A DNA stretch of 64,000 bases from Moorena producens 3L. GTDB taxonomy: Bacteria > Cyanobacteriota > Cyanobacteriia > Cyanobacteriales > Coleofasciculaceae. Positions 19,700 to 27,895 of the stretch are shown in pieces. Each line of letters begins with the position of its first letter. The stretch's first letter is position 1. The stretch is from NCBI RefSeq assembly GCF_000211815.1, contig NZ_GL890825.1, positions 153,720 to 217,719 on the forward strand. The letters run 5' to 3'. The notes beneath the pieces are model-generated. The model did not search any database. It worked only from the letters and a program-made list of their open reading frames with translations, and had not been told where the DNA came from. The translations under genes and the position numbers were made by a program.

Positions 19700-19850
19700 C
19701 CAAGCGCGAGTGGGGGAAACCACGGCAGCGCGGTCATGGGGGGAACCCCCTTTGGCGGCGCTGCCTCCCCAAGACCGTAATGGTGCGTTTGACCCGTAAT
19801 TAAATTCGCCACGGGTCGCACCTCTGCATCGCTTATTCAAAAGCACCATC
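19700..19850. repeat. Composite palindrome block with a GGTGCGACC hairpin
   Basis: CTGCATCGCTTATT at the right end and GGGGGGAACCCCC in the middle belong to the CTTGATGCAG family. Embedded at 19782-19822, in inverted orientation, is a GGTGCG...TTCGCCACGGGTCGCACC hairpin. The order shows nesting of one element in another. Confidence 0.6.
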
Positions 19851-19876
19851 TGTAGCACCTCAAGTAGCGTGCGCAT

Positions 19877-19987
19877 TAGCTGATAGCTGATAGCTGATAG
19901 CTGATAGCTGATAGCTGATAGCTGATAGCTGATAGCTGATAGCTGATAGCTGATAGCTGATAGCTGATAGCTGATAGCTGATAGCTG
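19877..19987. repeat. GATAGCT heptanucleotide array (about 15 copies)
   Basis: A perfect run of 7-nt TAGCTGA units, followed by GAATACTTAC, a degraded GTAAGCATT-type end. One of the two longest arrays in the window. Confidence 0.9.
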
Positions 19988-20101
19988 AATACTTACGTTC
20001 CCGATCACACAAGAGCCTTGCCCTGGATTAACTGGATAGCTGGCTGAGCTATCAGTAGATTTATAGGGGATTCCTTTTGGTTAAACTCATCAACTCATGT
20101 C

Positions 20102-20575
20102 ATGCAACAAGAAGCGGCAGCTGCTAAACCAATTCGTTCACTAGAAGATGCTATCGATAAGTGTCAGACCCTGGGTATGCGTCTGAGTCGTCAACGTCGC
20201 TTCATCCTAGAACTGTTATGGGAAGCTAAAGACCATCTGTCAGCGCGAGACATTTATGACCGATTGAATCAACAAGGGAAAGATATTGGTCATACTTCTG
20301 TTTACCAGAATTTAGATGCCCTATCTAGTCAAGGTATTATTGAATGTATTGAGCGCTCGGATGGACGGTTGTACGGCAATATCAGCGATAATCATAGCCA
20401 TGTCAATTGCCTGGATACAAACCAGATTCTTGATGTTTATGTAGAACTACCGGAAAACTTGCTCAAGCAAATTGAGGAACAAACTGGTGTAAAGATTACG
20501 GAATATCGGATTGATTTTTATGGTTACCGTCAGGACCAATCACCTAACTCCCCTTCGGAGGGGGTAAGCGAGTAG
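20102..20575 (+). CDS. Fur-family transcriptional regulator, FurC/PerR-like
   Basis: A 157-residue Fur-superfamily repressor. The N-terminal winged helix covers about 20-90 (MRLSRQRRFILELLWEAKDHLSARDIYDRL, then DIGHTSVYQNLDALSSQGIIE), with the DNA-recognition helix at HTSVYQNL. The dimerisation/metal domain has DGRLYGNISDNHSHVNCLDT. The paired CxxC zinc cysteines of classical Fur are absent and only one Cys remains, as I recall for cyanobacterial FurC/PerR. It is therefore more likely a peroxide or Mn/Fe-responsive regulator than an iron Fur. Its TAG stop lies inside the first unit of a GTAGGGA array, so the last residues (PSEGVSE) may be repeat-derived. The downstream pyrD is separated by 287 bp and is unlikely to be in the same operon. 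Confidence 0.85.
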   Translation: MQQEAAAAKPIRSLEDAIDKCQTLGMRLSRQRRFILELLWEAKDHLSARDIYDRLNQQGKDIGHTSVYQNLDALSSQGIIECIERSDGRLYGNISDNHSHVNCLDTNQILDVYVELPENLLKQIEEQTGVKITEYRIDFYGYRQDQSPNSPSEGVSE

Positions 20576-20632
20576 GGAGTAGGGAGTAGGGAGTAGGGAG
20601 TAGGGAGTAGGGAGTAGGGAGTAGGGAGTAGG
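20571..20632. repeat. AGTAGGG heptanucleotide array overlapping the fur-like stop codon
   Basis: About nine perfect 7-nt units. The TAG in the first unit is the stop codon of the Fur-family gene. Confidence 0.9.
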
Positions 20633-20862
20633 GGTTGCGAAAATTGACTGTACTTCAGTGAAAAAATGTCATTTGAGTTACCGAAAAAACAGACTTTTTT
20701 TTATGGTTTGGCCATAACGCAACTAATCAATCAAAGAATCAATCAAAGTATGACGTTTGAATGGGGCAATTAAAAATTGAAGTAAATCCACAGTTGTTAA
20801 TAAAAACTAGCCAGATGGTGGAGTATTTTGTTAAGCACTGAGCTACTGACCGACTCATTACG

Positions 20863-22206
20863 ATGGATATTTACCAATCTACCATTCGTCCAATTCTCTT
20901 TTCTGGGTTGAAGACAGATCCAGAATGGTTACACAATAGAACTCTGGGGCTATTGAGCTGGCTGTCATCGAATCAGAAATCTACTCTAGGTCACTGGCTT
21001 CAGGGTCAATTACAGCAAAGGTTTTGCCTAAATGATGCTCGCCTTGAACAAACCCTCTGGGGAGTAAACTTCCCCAACCCTCTCGGTTTAGCAGCAGGGT
21101 TTGATAAAGATGGTGTGGCTGCTGGAATTTGGGGAAGCTTAGGGTTTGGCTTTGCTGAACTCGGTACTGTAACCTTTCATGGTCAACCGGGAAATCCTCG
21201 TCCTCGTCTATTTCGCTTGATAGAGGACAAAGCTGCTCTGAATCGGATGGGATTTAATAATCTCGGAGCTACAGCAATGGCTGCTCGATTAGAACAGTTG
21301 AAGGTTAACAGGTTACAGGTACAACCACCGTTGAAGGTTAACAGGTTACAGGTACAACCACCGTTGAAGGTTAACAGGTTACAGGTACAACCACCGTTGA
21401 AGGTTAACAGGTTACAGGTTGCAGGTTTAGAAAAGAACCTACCGGAAGAGAAAGGCAAGGGCGAACAACCTACCGGTAGGGAACGCCTTGGGCAAACAAC
21501 TTTCAACCGGATCCAAGCTTCAGGTTTAACTATTCCGATTGGCATTAATCTAGGTAAATCTAAAGTAACACCCCTAGCAGAGGCAGCAGATGACTATCGG
21601 TCGAGTTTTGGCCTGTTGAGGGAATTGGGGGATTACTTTGTGGTGAATGTGAGTTCACCGAATACACCAGGATTGCGATCGCTTCAGGATGCCACTCAAC
21701 TTAGTCTGATCTTAGATGCTCTGCAACAGGAAAACGTTTCCCAAAAGCCGATTCTGGTCAAGATTGCCCCGGATTTAGAGTGGAATGCGATCGCAGATGT
21801 GCTTGAGCTTGCCCAAACCTATGGGTTAGCTGGGATTATTGCTACTAACACTACCATCCGTCGGGATCTGCTCAAAACACAACGGATTGCGGCAACGGGC
21901 AAACCGGTAACGGAAGAAGCTGGGGGGATTAGTGGAGCTCCTTTGCGTCAACGTTCTACAGACGTAATTCGATTTATCTGGCAGGAAACTCAAGGAACTT
22001 TACCGATTATAGGGGTTGGAGGGATTTTTACGGCGGAGGATGCTTGGGAGAAGATTACTGCAGGTGCTAGTCTAATTCAGGTGTACACGGGTTGGATTTA
22101 TAACGGTCCATGGATGGTAAGGCAGATTCTGCAAGGGCTGTTGCAGAAGTTGGAGGAAAGAGGCATGAGTTCAATTTCTGAGGCAGTGGGTTCTGGGTCT
22201 GGTTGA
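20863..22206 (+). CDS. pyrD: Dihydroorotate dehydrogenase (quinone), class 2, with repeat insertion
   Basis: This enzyme oxidises dihydroorotate to orotate in pyrimidine synthesis, passing electrons through FMN to quinone at the membrane. Class-2 features are an N-terminal amphipathic region (about 1-65), NPLGLAAGFDKDG, FAELGTVTFHGQPGNPRPRLFRL, NRMGFNNLG, the catalytic Ser in NVSSPNTPGL, VKIAPDL, TNTT and the FMN phosphate loop GVGGI. At 447 residues it is about 70 longer than usual. The extra block (about residues 146-220) lies between the NRMGFNNLG helix and IPIGINLGKSK. It starts with 3.7 copies of an 11-residue unit LKVNRLQVQPP. No stop or frameshift occurs, so the enzyme is presumably functional with a surface loop. 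Confidence 0.93.
   Translation: MDIYQSTIRPILFSGLKTDPEWLHNRTLGLLSWLSSNQKSTLGHWLQGQLQQRFCLNDARLEQTLWGVNFPNPLGLAAGFDKDGVAAGIWGSLGFGFAELGTVTFHGQPGNPRPRLFRLIEDKAALNRMGFNNLGATAMAARLEQLKVNRLQVQPPLKVNRLQVQPPLKVNRLQVQPPLKVNRLQVAGLEKNLPEEKGKGEQPTGRERLGQTTFNRIQASGLTIPIGINLGKSKVTPLAEAADDYRSSFGLLRELGDYFVVNVSSPNTPGLRSLQDATQLSLILDALQQENVSQKPILVKIAPDLEWNAIADVLELAQTYGLAGIIATNTTIRRDLLKTQRIAATGKPVTEEAGGISGAPLRQRSTDVIRFIWQETQGTLPIIGVGGIFTAEDAWEKITAGASLIQVYTGWIYNGPWMVRQILQGLLQKLEERGMSSISEAVGSGSG
21298..21420 (+). repeat. 33-bp tandem repeat inside pyrD
   Basis: Three perfect 33-bp units (21298, 21331, 21364) and a partial fourth (21397-21420) each begin TTGAAGGTTAACAGG. The unit starts with the TTGAAGG heptamer that forms an array just after the stop codon (about 22203-22236). 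Confidence 0.9.
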
Positions 22207-22440
22207 AGGTTGAAGGTTGAAGGTTGAAGGTTGAAGGTTGTTTGGTTGAACGCGATCGCGTGGCCTTTTGGCCAAGGTTGTCTGTCAGAATGCAGAATTT
22301 AGAATGCAGAATTTAGAAGGCCGAATTTAGAATTCTACATTCTTAATTCTACATTCTACATTTTTAATTCTACATTCTTAATTCTACATTCTTAATTCTA
22401 CATTCTACATTCTTAATTCTTAATTCTACATTCTTAATTC
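22203..22440. repeat. TTGAAGG array followed by ATTCTACATTCTTA repeats
   Basis: Immediately after the pyrD stop come five TTGAAGG units, then a GCGATCGCGTGGCC segment, then imperfect 7/14-nt units of ATTCTAC/ATTCTTA up to about 22440. The spacer between the convergent pyrD and PhzF-like genes consists almost entirely of repeats. Confidence 0.8.
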
Positions 22441-22446
22441 AAAAAT

Positions 22447-23244
22447 TCAGATTACCAATTCTGAGCGCAGGATAGTAACTGCTTGTCCACTCAGAAAAAC
22501 GCGATCGCTACCGGTATAGTTAACCTTTACTACACCACCCCGAGAGGAGGCTTGGTAGGCTAAGAACTCATCTTTACTATTGCGCTCGCGCCAGAAGGGA
22601 GCGAGACAACAATGGGCAGAACCTGTAACTGGGTCTTCATCAATTCCCACTCTGGGGGCAAAGAATCGGTAAACAAAGTCGTATTCTGAATCACTGTCAG
22701 CCCAACTAGTAACAGTTACTGTAAACAGAGGTAAGGTTTTCATCAGTTGGAAATTGGGCTGCATCTGCTTGACCAACTCTTCCGACTCGACCTCCACCAA
22801 ATAGCCTAGGGAATTTTTCCCAACCCACTTGATGGGTACACCTAAGGCTTGGCTGAGTGCTTCTGGAGTACTGATAACTTCTGAGGGAATCACCGGGAAA
22901 TCCAGTTGAATCCACTCACCCTGGCGCTGAGCTATCAGCAATTCATTCTTGGTGTAGAACCGAATCGTTTGATCAGGGGAGACATGTCCCTCTGACCAGA
23001 GAACATGAGCACTAGCTAGGGTGGCGTGACCGCATAAGAAGACTTCCACTGTTGGTGTAAACCAACGCAAATTGAAACCATCCTCTTGCTTGACTAGAAA
23101 TGCGGTTTCAGATAAATTCATCTCTCGGGCTACGTTTTGCATCCAGCTGTCATCTTGGGCAGTTGGTAAAACACAGATAGCAGCAGGATTTCCTGTAAAG
23201 GGTTTACTGGTGAAAGCGTCTACTTGAATAATGGTTTGTCCCAT
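22447..23244 (-). CDS. PhzF family isomerase/epimerase-like protein
   Basis: 265 residues, the usual PhzF length. The N-terminal hallmark is VDAFTSKPFTGNPAAICVL, and the conserved catalytic-type Glu lies in MNLSETAFLV (about 46). A second half-domain has GIDEDPVTGSAHCCLAPFW, the family's DPVTGSAH signature. PhzF proteins are duplicated diaminopimelate-epimerase folds that move protons on small metabolites without cofactor. Most members outside phenazine clusters have unknown substrates, and no phenazine genes are nearby. Single gene on the minus strand. Confidence 0.92.
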   Translation of the reverse strand: MGQTIIQVDAFTSKPFTGNPAAICVLPTAQDDSWMQNVAREMNLSETAFLVKQEDGFNLRWFTPTVEVFLCGHATLASAHVLWSEGHVSPDQTIRFYTKNELLIAQRQGEWIQLDFPVIPSEVISTPEALSQALGVPIKWVGKNSLGYLVEVESEELVKQMQPNFQLMKTLPLFTVTVTSWADSDSEYDFVYRFFAPRVGIDEDPVTGSAHCCLAPFWRERNSKDEFLAYQASSRGGVVKVNYTGSDRVFLSGQAVTILRSELVI

Positions 23245-23393
23245 AATCAGGCAAAAGGTTAAATCAAGTCTGGTTAAGGATTTTTAAAATGATTGATTGT
23301 GTTAATTTTAAATTGTTAAGTGTCACTTGATCATTAACAATTTAAAATTAACAATTAATTAACAATTAACATGCCATAAATTTTCCGAAGATG

Positions 23394-24059
23394 TTATCTA
23401 GAATTGAGCCTGTCTCCGGCGGGAGAGTAGAACTGTAAACGTCCAACACCTAAATATAAACCATAGGGCCTATCTCCAGGGGGGAAAGCTGTAACCCCAA
23501 ACAGATAGACACCACCCCATCGTGGATTACGAACAGGACGAAGCCCAACTGTAATGGTTTTTCCTGGGTTTACTGGTGGATCGAAGGTAACTGAAATTGT
23601 TTTGGTTGAGTCGTCTTTTGTTACCCTTCCCAGAGATAACGGCTGACCCCGGTCTTGGTAGGTTCCTTCAAATGCTGAGGATTTCTCGGGATAGAATCGA
23701 ATCTTATATCCTCCTTGACGCTGATTAATGGTTAATCTTTGGAGTGGTTCACCTATATCCCCTGGTAAGTCCACGGTGAAATAGTATGTTCCTCCTCGAA
23801 CATCAGCTTGATTAAAGGTAGTTACTGCATCCAACAACCTAGGAGATTTCTCAAATGAAACTCTGCCATCCGCTAACTGAACGGCTTGGGTTGAGGGAGT
23901 ATCCAAAATTACTAAGGATAAGACTAAGGCTATAGTAATTTTGAGCAAGTTTACCGAAAACAGAAGGGGCGCACGGAAGCTCAATCTCTTTAGAGCTGGG
24001 ATCAAGGGTGACGCGGTGGTATATGAGGCCGTCTTTTCTTTGATTTCACCATCTAACAT
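23394..24059 (-). CDS. DUF2808 domain secreted protein
   Basis: 221 residues. The polar N-terminus is followed by a hydrophobic signal segment (about 35-55, LLKITIALVLSLVILDTPSTQA) ending at an AxA-like site, so the product is likely exported or membrane anchored. The mature part shows VTTFNQADVRGGTYYFTVDLP, LTINQRQGG and GLRPVRNPRWGGVYLFGVTAFPPGD, a DUF2808 pattern common in cyanobacteria. The role is unknown. The next gene upstream is divergent, with about 240 bp between. Confidence 0.85.
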   Translation of the reverse strand: MLDGEIKEKTASYTTASPLIPALKRLSFRAPLLFSVNLLKITIALVLSLVILDTPSTQAVQLADGRVSFEKSPRLLDAVTTFNQADVRGGTYYFTVDLPGDIGEPLQRLTINQRQGGYKIRFYPEKSSAFEGTYQDRGQPLSLGRVTKDDSTKTISVTFDPPVNPGKTITVGLRPVRNPRWGGVYLFGVTAFPPGDRPYGLYLGVGRLQFYSPAGDRLNSR

Positions 24060-24297
24060 GTTGACACTAGTGATGATTCTTGTTATTTGATAATTCTAAG
24101 GTAAAAGGTTAGTAGGGAAAGCATAATTGATCCTGTACAACTATGGCATCTGTCTGTAGTGAGGAAAATCACGAAGGGAGTAAAGGTGGGGAAGCATGGC
24201 ACCATGCACAATGGCAAAATCAAGTATTTAAAGTCAAACTAGTATTTATTATTTCCCCATCTCCGTGATCTTCCGATCTCCTCTTGGAATACATCCT

Positions 24298-25485
24298 ATG
24301 TCTGTTTTGTCAAGCCCTCAATTCTATCCACCTAGGCTCAATCCCGTATTAACCCGCCTCTGTCAAAGCTTTTCTGATCTACTCGCCGATAATTTTTATA
24401 AACTGAAGTTAGTGGTTGAGTCTACGGACCTAGAGAAACTGGCTCGGTTGGAAGAGGAACGGGTGGTTTATCTCCCGAATCATCCTACCCTTGATGATGG
24501 GGTGGTTCTGTTTCTGTTATCAACTCGGTTAGGGCAACTGTTTCACTATGTTGTGGCTTACGAGAGTTTCCGGGGATGGAACAAAAAATTTCTGCCCCTG
24601 ATGGGAGCCTACTCGATTAGACGGGGTTTAGGCGATCGCGCCAGCATTGCCCAAACCCTAAAGTTACTGAAGCAACCGAGTTGTGATTTGGTAATTTTCC
24701 CCGAAGGCGGCTGCTCTTATCAAAATGATACGGTTATGCCCTTCCGAACGGGAGCTATTCAACTGCCTCTACAAGCAATGAACCAAATGGTCAAACAGGG
24801 TGAACCTGTTCCTAATCTCTATTTAGTACCGGTAAGTCTGAAGTACCACTACACTGATTCCATGAAGCCAGTGATTGATCAGACCCTGTCCCGTCTAGAG
24901 AAGGCGTTCAACATTAATGCGATCGCACCAAACTTCTATGGGCGTTTACGGGCTGTGGCTGAGCAAGTAATTCTTCGCTTGGAGACTGAATATGACCTGA
25001 ATCTAGACCAAACCACTCAGATGGATTGGAACCAACGGATTAACCAGCTCAAAACTCATCTGTTGAGTGAGTGTGAACAGAAGCTAGAGCTAACACCGGC
25101 AACCATGACACCAATCCGAGAACGAGTGTATAAAATTCAGTCAGTCTTAAAATCCCGTGCTCAAGAGTTAGAACAGTTTGATGAAACGACTTATGAATCA
25201 ATTTACCAAGCTACTCTCCGCCTGCTGAACTTTGATGCAATTTACGATGGTTATGTTGCGGCCTCCCCTACACCAGAGCGTTTTTTAGATACCCTGACTC
25301 GACTAGAGCGGGAAGTGTTTAAGTTTGATCGACCTTTGCCGAAAGGACACCGGAAAGCGAAGCTCCGCATTGGAGACCCCATAAACCTCAAAGAGCATTT
25401 TGAGTCCTACAGACAAAACCGAGCAGCTACAGTGGAGATGTTGACCCAACAACTGCAACAGACAGTTCAAGAAAATTTATCGTAA
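24298..25485 (+). CDS. PlsC-like 1-acylglycerol-3-phosphate acyltransferase domain protein
   Basis: 395 residues from ATG 24298; an in-frame GTG at 24265 would add 11. The acyltransferase motif H-x4-D is present in NHPTLDDG, followed by FRGWNKKFLPLMGAYSIRR and FPEGGCSYQND (the glycerophosphate-binding FPEG block). The C-terminal 170 residues (from about LRLETEYDLN) are helical and not part of the PlsC core; this longer form is common in cyanobacteria. It should act at the membrane in lipid or lipid-like acylation, but the acceptor is not defined. The TAA stop lies inside a perfect palindrome. Confidence 0.85.
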   Translation: MSVLSSPQFYPPRLNPVLTRLCQSFSDLLADNFYKLKLVVESTDLEKLARLEEERVVYLPNHPTLDDGVVLFLLSTRLGQLFHYVVAYESFRGWNKKFLPLMGAYSIRRGLGDRASIAQTLKLLKQPSCDLVIFPEGGCSYQNDTVMPFRTGAIQLPLQAMNQMVKQGEPVPNLYLVPVSLKYHYTDSMKPVIDQTLSRLEKAFNINAIAPNFYGRLRAVAEQVILRLETEYDLNLDQTTQMDWNQRINQLKTHLLSECEQKLELTPATMTPIRERVYKIQSVLKSRAQELEQFDETTYESIYQATLRLLNFDAIYDGYVAASPTPERFLDTLTRLEREVFKFDRPLPKGHRKAKLRIGDPINLKEHFESYRQNRAATVEMLTQQLQQTVQENLS

Positions 25486-25512
25486 GCATATGCGCTACGC
25501 GCATATGCTTAC
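25482..25512. terminator. Perfect 14-bp palindrome at the acyltransferase stop codon
   Basis: GTAAGCATATGCGC (25482-25495) pairs with GCGCATATGCTTAC (25499-25512) across a 3-nt loop. It includes the stop codon. There is no T-run. The ends match the GTAAGCAT repeat family, so this may be a minimal repeat copy acting as a 3' hairpin. Confidence 0.5.
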
Positions 25513-25658
25513 AGTATTACTCAACTGGATTTGAGATTAGTCCTGACAATTAATTTAAAATTTGTTTGCAAAAATACTTTTGTTTGCAAAAATACTTCAC
25601 ACTTTTTCCAAAAACAATTGGTTAAGCTAAGAGCAGGATAGAAAGTAGAGGAAATTTT

Positions 25659-26174
25659 ATGAACGCTGTTTTTGGCGTGGATTCACAGCAAAGCCGCTGG
25701 CGAACCATTGCCATGTTTGCTTTAGGGTTTTGGCTGAGTAGCAGTTTGGTTATAGACTTTGTGATCATGCCATGCATGTCTACAGCTGGCATGATGAGTC
25801 AAGCTAGTTTTGCTACAGCTGGCTATTCAATCTTCTGGACATTTAATCGTGTTGAGCTTTTGTGTGGCGCTTTAATATTAGCTAGCCTCCTAGTGCTGCG
25901 TGGTAGTTCTAATCTTTATCATTACGTCAGACGCTGGTCTATTTTATTATCCCTGCTCATGCTAGGGATCGCAATCATTTATACCTACATCATGACACCC
26001 CAGATGAGCGCTATGGCTCTACAACTGAATCTTCTAGAGCCAGTGAGTGGCATGCCAGCAGGAATGGTGCAAATGCATGAAGGCTACTGGCTGCTAGAAG
26101 CAATCAAGTTAATCGGAGGGACTACACTACTTAGCTGGTGCTATCAAGACTATCGTAGATTGGTGTGTTCGTGA
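25659..26174 (+). CDS. Four-helix membrane protein, DUF4149-like
   Basis: 171 residues with four hydrophobic segments: about 17-37 (IAMFALGFWLSSSLVIDFVI), about 62-82, about 94-112, and one near the C-terminus (ALKLIGGTTLLSW-like). The phrase WTFNRVELLCGALILASLL and a Met-rich loop (MPAGMVQMHEGYWLLEA) are distinctive. The layout resembles DUF4149 membrane proteins, but the match is from memory. GAGGAAA lies 6 nt before ATG, a good ribosome site. No obvious partner; the downstream genes are convergent. Confidence 0.7.
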   Translation: MNAVFGVDSQQSRWRTIAMFALGFWLSSSLVIDFVIMPCMSTAGMMSQASFATAGYSIFWTFNRVELLCGALILASLLVLRGSSNLYHYVRRWSILLSLLMLGIAIIYTYIMTPQMSAMALQLNLLEPVSGMPAGMVQMHEGYWLLEAIKLIGGTTLLSWCYQDYRRLVCS

Positions 26175-26270
26175 CCTGCTCCCACACTCCCCCTAACCCC
26201 AGAGGTGATTAATGCTCGTCGAAATGATTGTCAGGTTAATCGGGTGAAAGGGAGGTGGGGTGGTGGGGGA

Positions 26271-26558
26271 TCAATCCTCCACCGTTCCTTCTGAAGGCCA
26301 CAATAGCCGTAATGCCATCAAAGCAAAGCCAATGGCTGCGATCGCTTTAAGTAGACGAGTAGGTAATAGATGAGCCACCCCTCCCCCAGCTACTACTCCC
26401 AGAAAGCTAGCAAGTATCAGTGCCGCTATAGTTCCCAAAAACACAGTACGGGGGGAATTGAGACTACCACTGAGTGCGATCGCTGCCAATTGGCTTTTGT
26501 CTCCAATTTCAGCTAAAAATACCGTTAGGAAACTTAGTCCTAGTAATTGCCAATCCAT
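26271..26558 (-). CDS. TMEM165/GDT1 (UPF0016) half-size transporter, second of pair
   Basis: 95 residues with three helices and the family motif E-x-G-D-(K/R)-(S/T) as EIGDKSQLAAIAL. Full-length members have two such halves, each with one motif. Here each half is a separate gene and the two presumably assemble as a heterodimer. In cyanobacteria this family includes the manganese exporter Mnx, so Mn2+ (or Ca2+) export is likely. The sister gene lies upstream in the same orientation, with a 147-bp spacer filled by CTAACCTTCAACCGT repeats. Confidence 0.88.
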   Translation of the reverse strand: MDWQLLGLSFLTVFLAEIGDKSQLAAIALSGSLNSPRTVFLGTIAALILASFLGVVAGGGVAHLLPTRLLKAIAAIGFALMALRLLWPSEGTVED

Positions 26559-26574
26559 CGTCTAACCTTAAAGC

Positions 26575-26703
26575 ATCTAACCTTCAACTTTAAACCTCCA
26601 ACCTTCAACCTTGGCCTTTCGGCCACGCTACGCGAACAACCTTCAACCGTCTAACCTTCAACCGTCTAACCTTCAACCGTCTAACCTTCAACCATCTAAC
26701 TAA
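26575..26703. repeat. 15-nt CTAACCTTCAACCGT repeat between the UPF0016 genes
   Basis: Three to four units plus related AACCTTCAA pieces surround a GGCCTTTCGGCC-ACGCTACGCG palindromic block. The whole intergenic spacer of the pair is repeat. Confidence 0.75.
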
Positions 26704-26705
26704 TA

Positions 26706-27047
26706 CTAATTCAGTTTGATTGCATCCCACAGAAGCATAACTGATATCAACAGTAAAAGTGTTCCGGCAGCAGTATCTATCATCTCAGGGGAGAAGCGCT
26801 TAGCGAGCCAATGACCAATCAGTACACCTAGCAAACTAGTAGATATCAGTGCTGCGGCAGCACCAACAAACACAATCAATGGAGACTGGGATTCAGCAGT
26901 GATTAGTAGTGTTGCCAATTGGGTCTTGTCTCCCATCTCCGCTAGAAAGATGGTTAGGAAGGTTGAACTAAAGATTCCCCATACAGCCATCTGGTTTACT
27001 TTTACTGGCTGACTCTGGTCAGATTGAGTCACTGGAAAACTGCTCAA
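26706..27047 (-). CDS. TMEM165/GDT1 (UPF0016) half-size transporter, first of pair
   Basis: 113 residues: a short polar N-terminus, then three helices with the signature EMGDKTQLATLLI in the first and HWLAKRFSPEMIDTAAGTLLLLISVMLLWDA at the end. It is paired with the half gene at 26271-26558, most likely as one operon and one heterodimeric Mn2+/cation exporter. Which half faces which side cannot be seen from sequence alone. Confidence 0.88.
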   Translation of the reverse strand: MSSFPVTQSDQSQPVKVNQMAVWGIFSSTFLTIFLAEMGDKTQLATLLITAESQSPLIVFVGAAAALISTSLLGVLIGHWLAKRFSPEMIDTAAGTLLLLISVMLLWDAIKLN

Positions 27048-27127
27048 GATATAGGTACTCTATACAATTTACCAAAATTTGCATAACTTTACATAAATTC
27101 TGAGGCTGTGATCGCTCTCAAAATGTC

Positions 27128-27284
27128 AGGACTTAGGCGGTTAAGTTGATTTCGCCCCCCTAGCCCCCCAATTTTTCGGTGCGACCCGTGGCGAATTAAA
27201 TTCGCCAACGGAAAGCGCACCGGGAGGGGTAATGATGTCAAAGTCCCCCTCTGGGGGACCAACGGGTGCAAATGCGTAAGTCCT
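27128..27284. mobile_element. GGACTTA-ended MITE-like element with nested GGTGCGACC hairpin
   Basis: The outer ends are AGGACTTAGGC and GCGTAAGTCCT, a type of end very common in cyanobacterial MITEs. Inside are CCCCCCTAGCCCCCCAATT and its partner GGGGGAC. A 44-bp hairpin (27178-27221) is inserted in the C-rich arm. Confidence 0.65.
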
Positions 27285-27343
27285 AAATGTAAATTCTTAA
27301 AACAAGTTGAGACTTTTCTCCCCGAAAATTCTTATGATTGCTT

Positions 27344-27500
27344 TGGTAAGCATTCAGCTGTCAGCTGTCAGCCGTCAGCCGTAACTCAGATTAAACGTTA
27401 CCGTAGCGTGGCCACAGGCCAAAGCTTACCTGTTTTATTCAAAAGCTGATTGCTGATTGCTGATTGCTGATTGCTGATTGCTGATTACTGATTGCTTAGT
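27344..27500. repeat. GTAAGCATT element followed by CTGATTG array
   Basis: GTAAGCATTCAGCTGTCAGC starts the block. A GCGTAGCGTGGCCACAGGCC unit sits at about 27403-27422, then AAAGCTTAC. A perfect CTGATTG heptamer array runs from about 27446 to 27495. It ends about 35 bp before psaK. Confidence 0.75.
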
Positions 27501-27529
27501 TGCTTTGATTGCTGATCAATTTATCAAAT

Positions 27530-27820
27530 ATGGGAGAAACTGCATTGATTAACTCAATTTTGTTAGCTGCTGTGGAAACCTCTGTTCCGGTGACCCCAGA
27601 GTGGAGTCCCACAGTGGGGATAGTAATGATTTTGTGTAATCTGTTTGCGATTACTGTTGGTCGCTTTGCCATCAAAAACCCCGGTCAAGGCCCAGCTTTA
27701 CCTGGTGCCTCTGGACTGTTTGCCAATTTTGGTATCCCTGAACTCTTGGCAACTACTAGCCTGGGTCACATCCTAGGGGCTGGTGTCATCTTAGGTCTAG
27801 CCACTAGTGGTGTTCTGTAA
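27530..27820 (+). CDS. psaK: Photosystem I reaction centre subunit PsaK
   Basis: 96 residues from ATG 27530. An in-frame TTG at 27509 is a weaker start. Two transmembrane helices are present, one around VGIVMILCNLFAITVGRFAI and one at the C-terminus, with the PsaK signature TSLGHILGAGVILGLATSGVL. PsaK is a peripheral PSI subunit in the thylakoid membrane that binds chlorophyll and helps antenna attachment. A heptamer array lies directly upstream, so its promoter must lie in or beside repeated DNA. Cyanobacteria often have several psaK paralogues; which one this is cannot be told. Confidence 0.93.
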   Translation: MGETALINSILLAAVETSVPVTPEWSPTVGIVMILCNLFAITVGRFAIKNPGQGPALPGASGLFANFGIPELLATTSLGHILGAGVILGLATSGVL

Positions 27821-27895
27821 GGTCTTAAAAAGGACTTAGCTTCAGGGGAAGAGAGGGGAGAGGGGGCAGTGGCAGAAGCCCCAATTAGTCTAAAA

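Larger units (their letters stand above)
18729..20101. other. 1.4-kb spacer with dispersed repeats
   Basis: Besides the possible remnant at 18958, it holds half of a GTAGGGTGGGC element near 19134, a complete GTAAGCATT-ended element (19607-19685), a composite palindrome block (19700-19850) and a long GATAGCT array. Nothing else is recognised between 19150 and 19600. Confidence 0.6.

Noticed and set aside
19877..19987. Possible CRISPR array (regular TAGCTGA repeats)
   Set aside because: The units are 7 nt, contiguous and lack spacers; no cas genes are near.
22447..23244. Phenazine biosynthesis role for the PhzF-like gene
   Set aside because: No other phenazine genes are present; PhzF-like proteins are widespread with other unknown roles.
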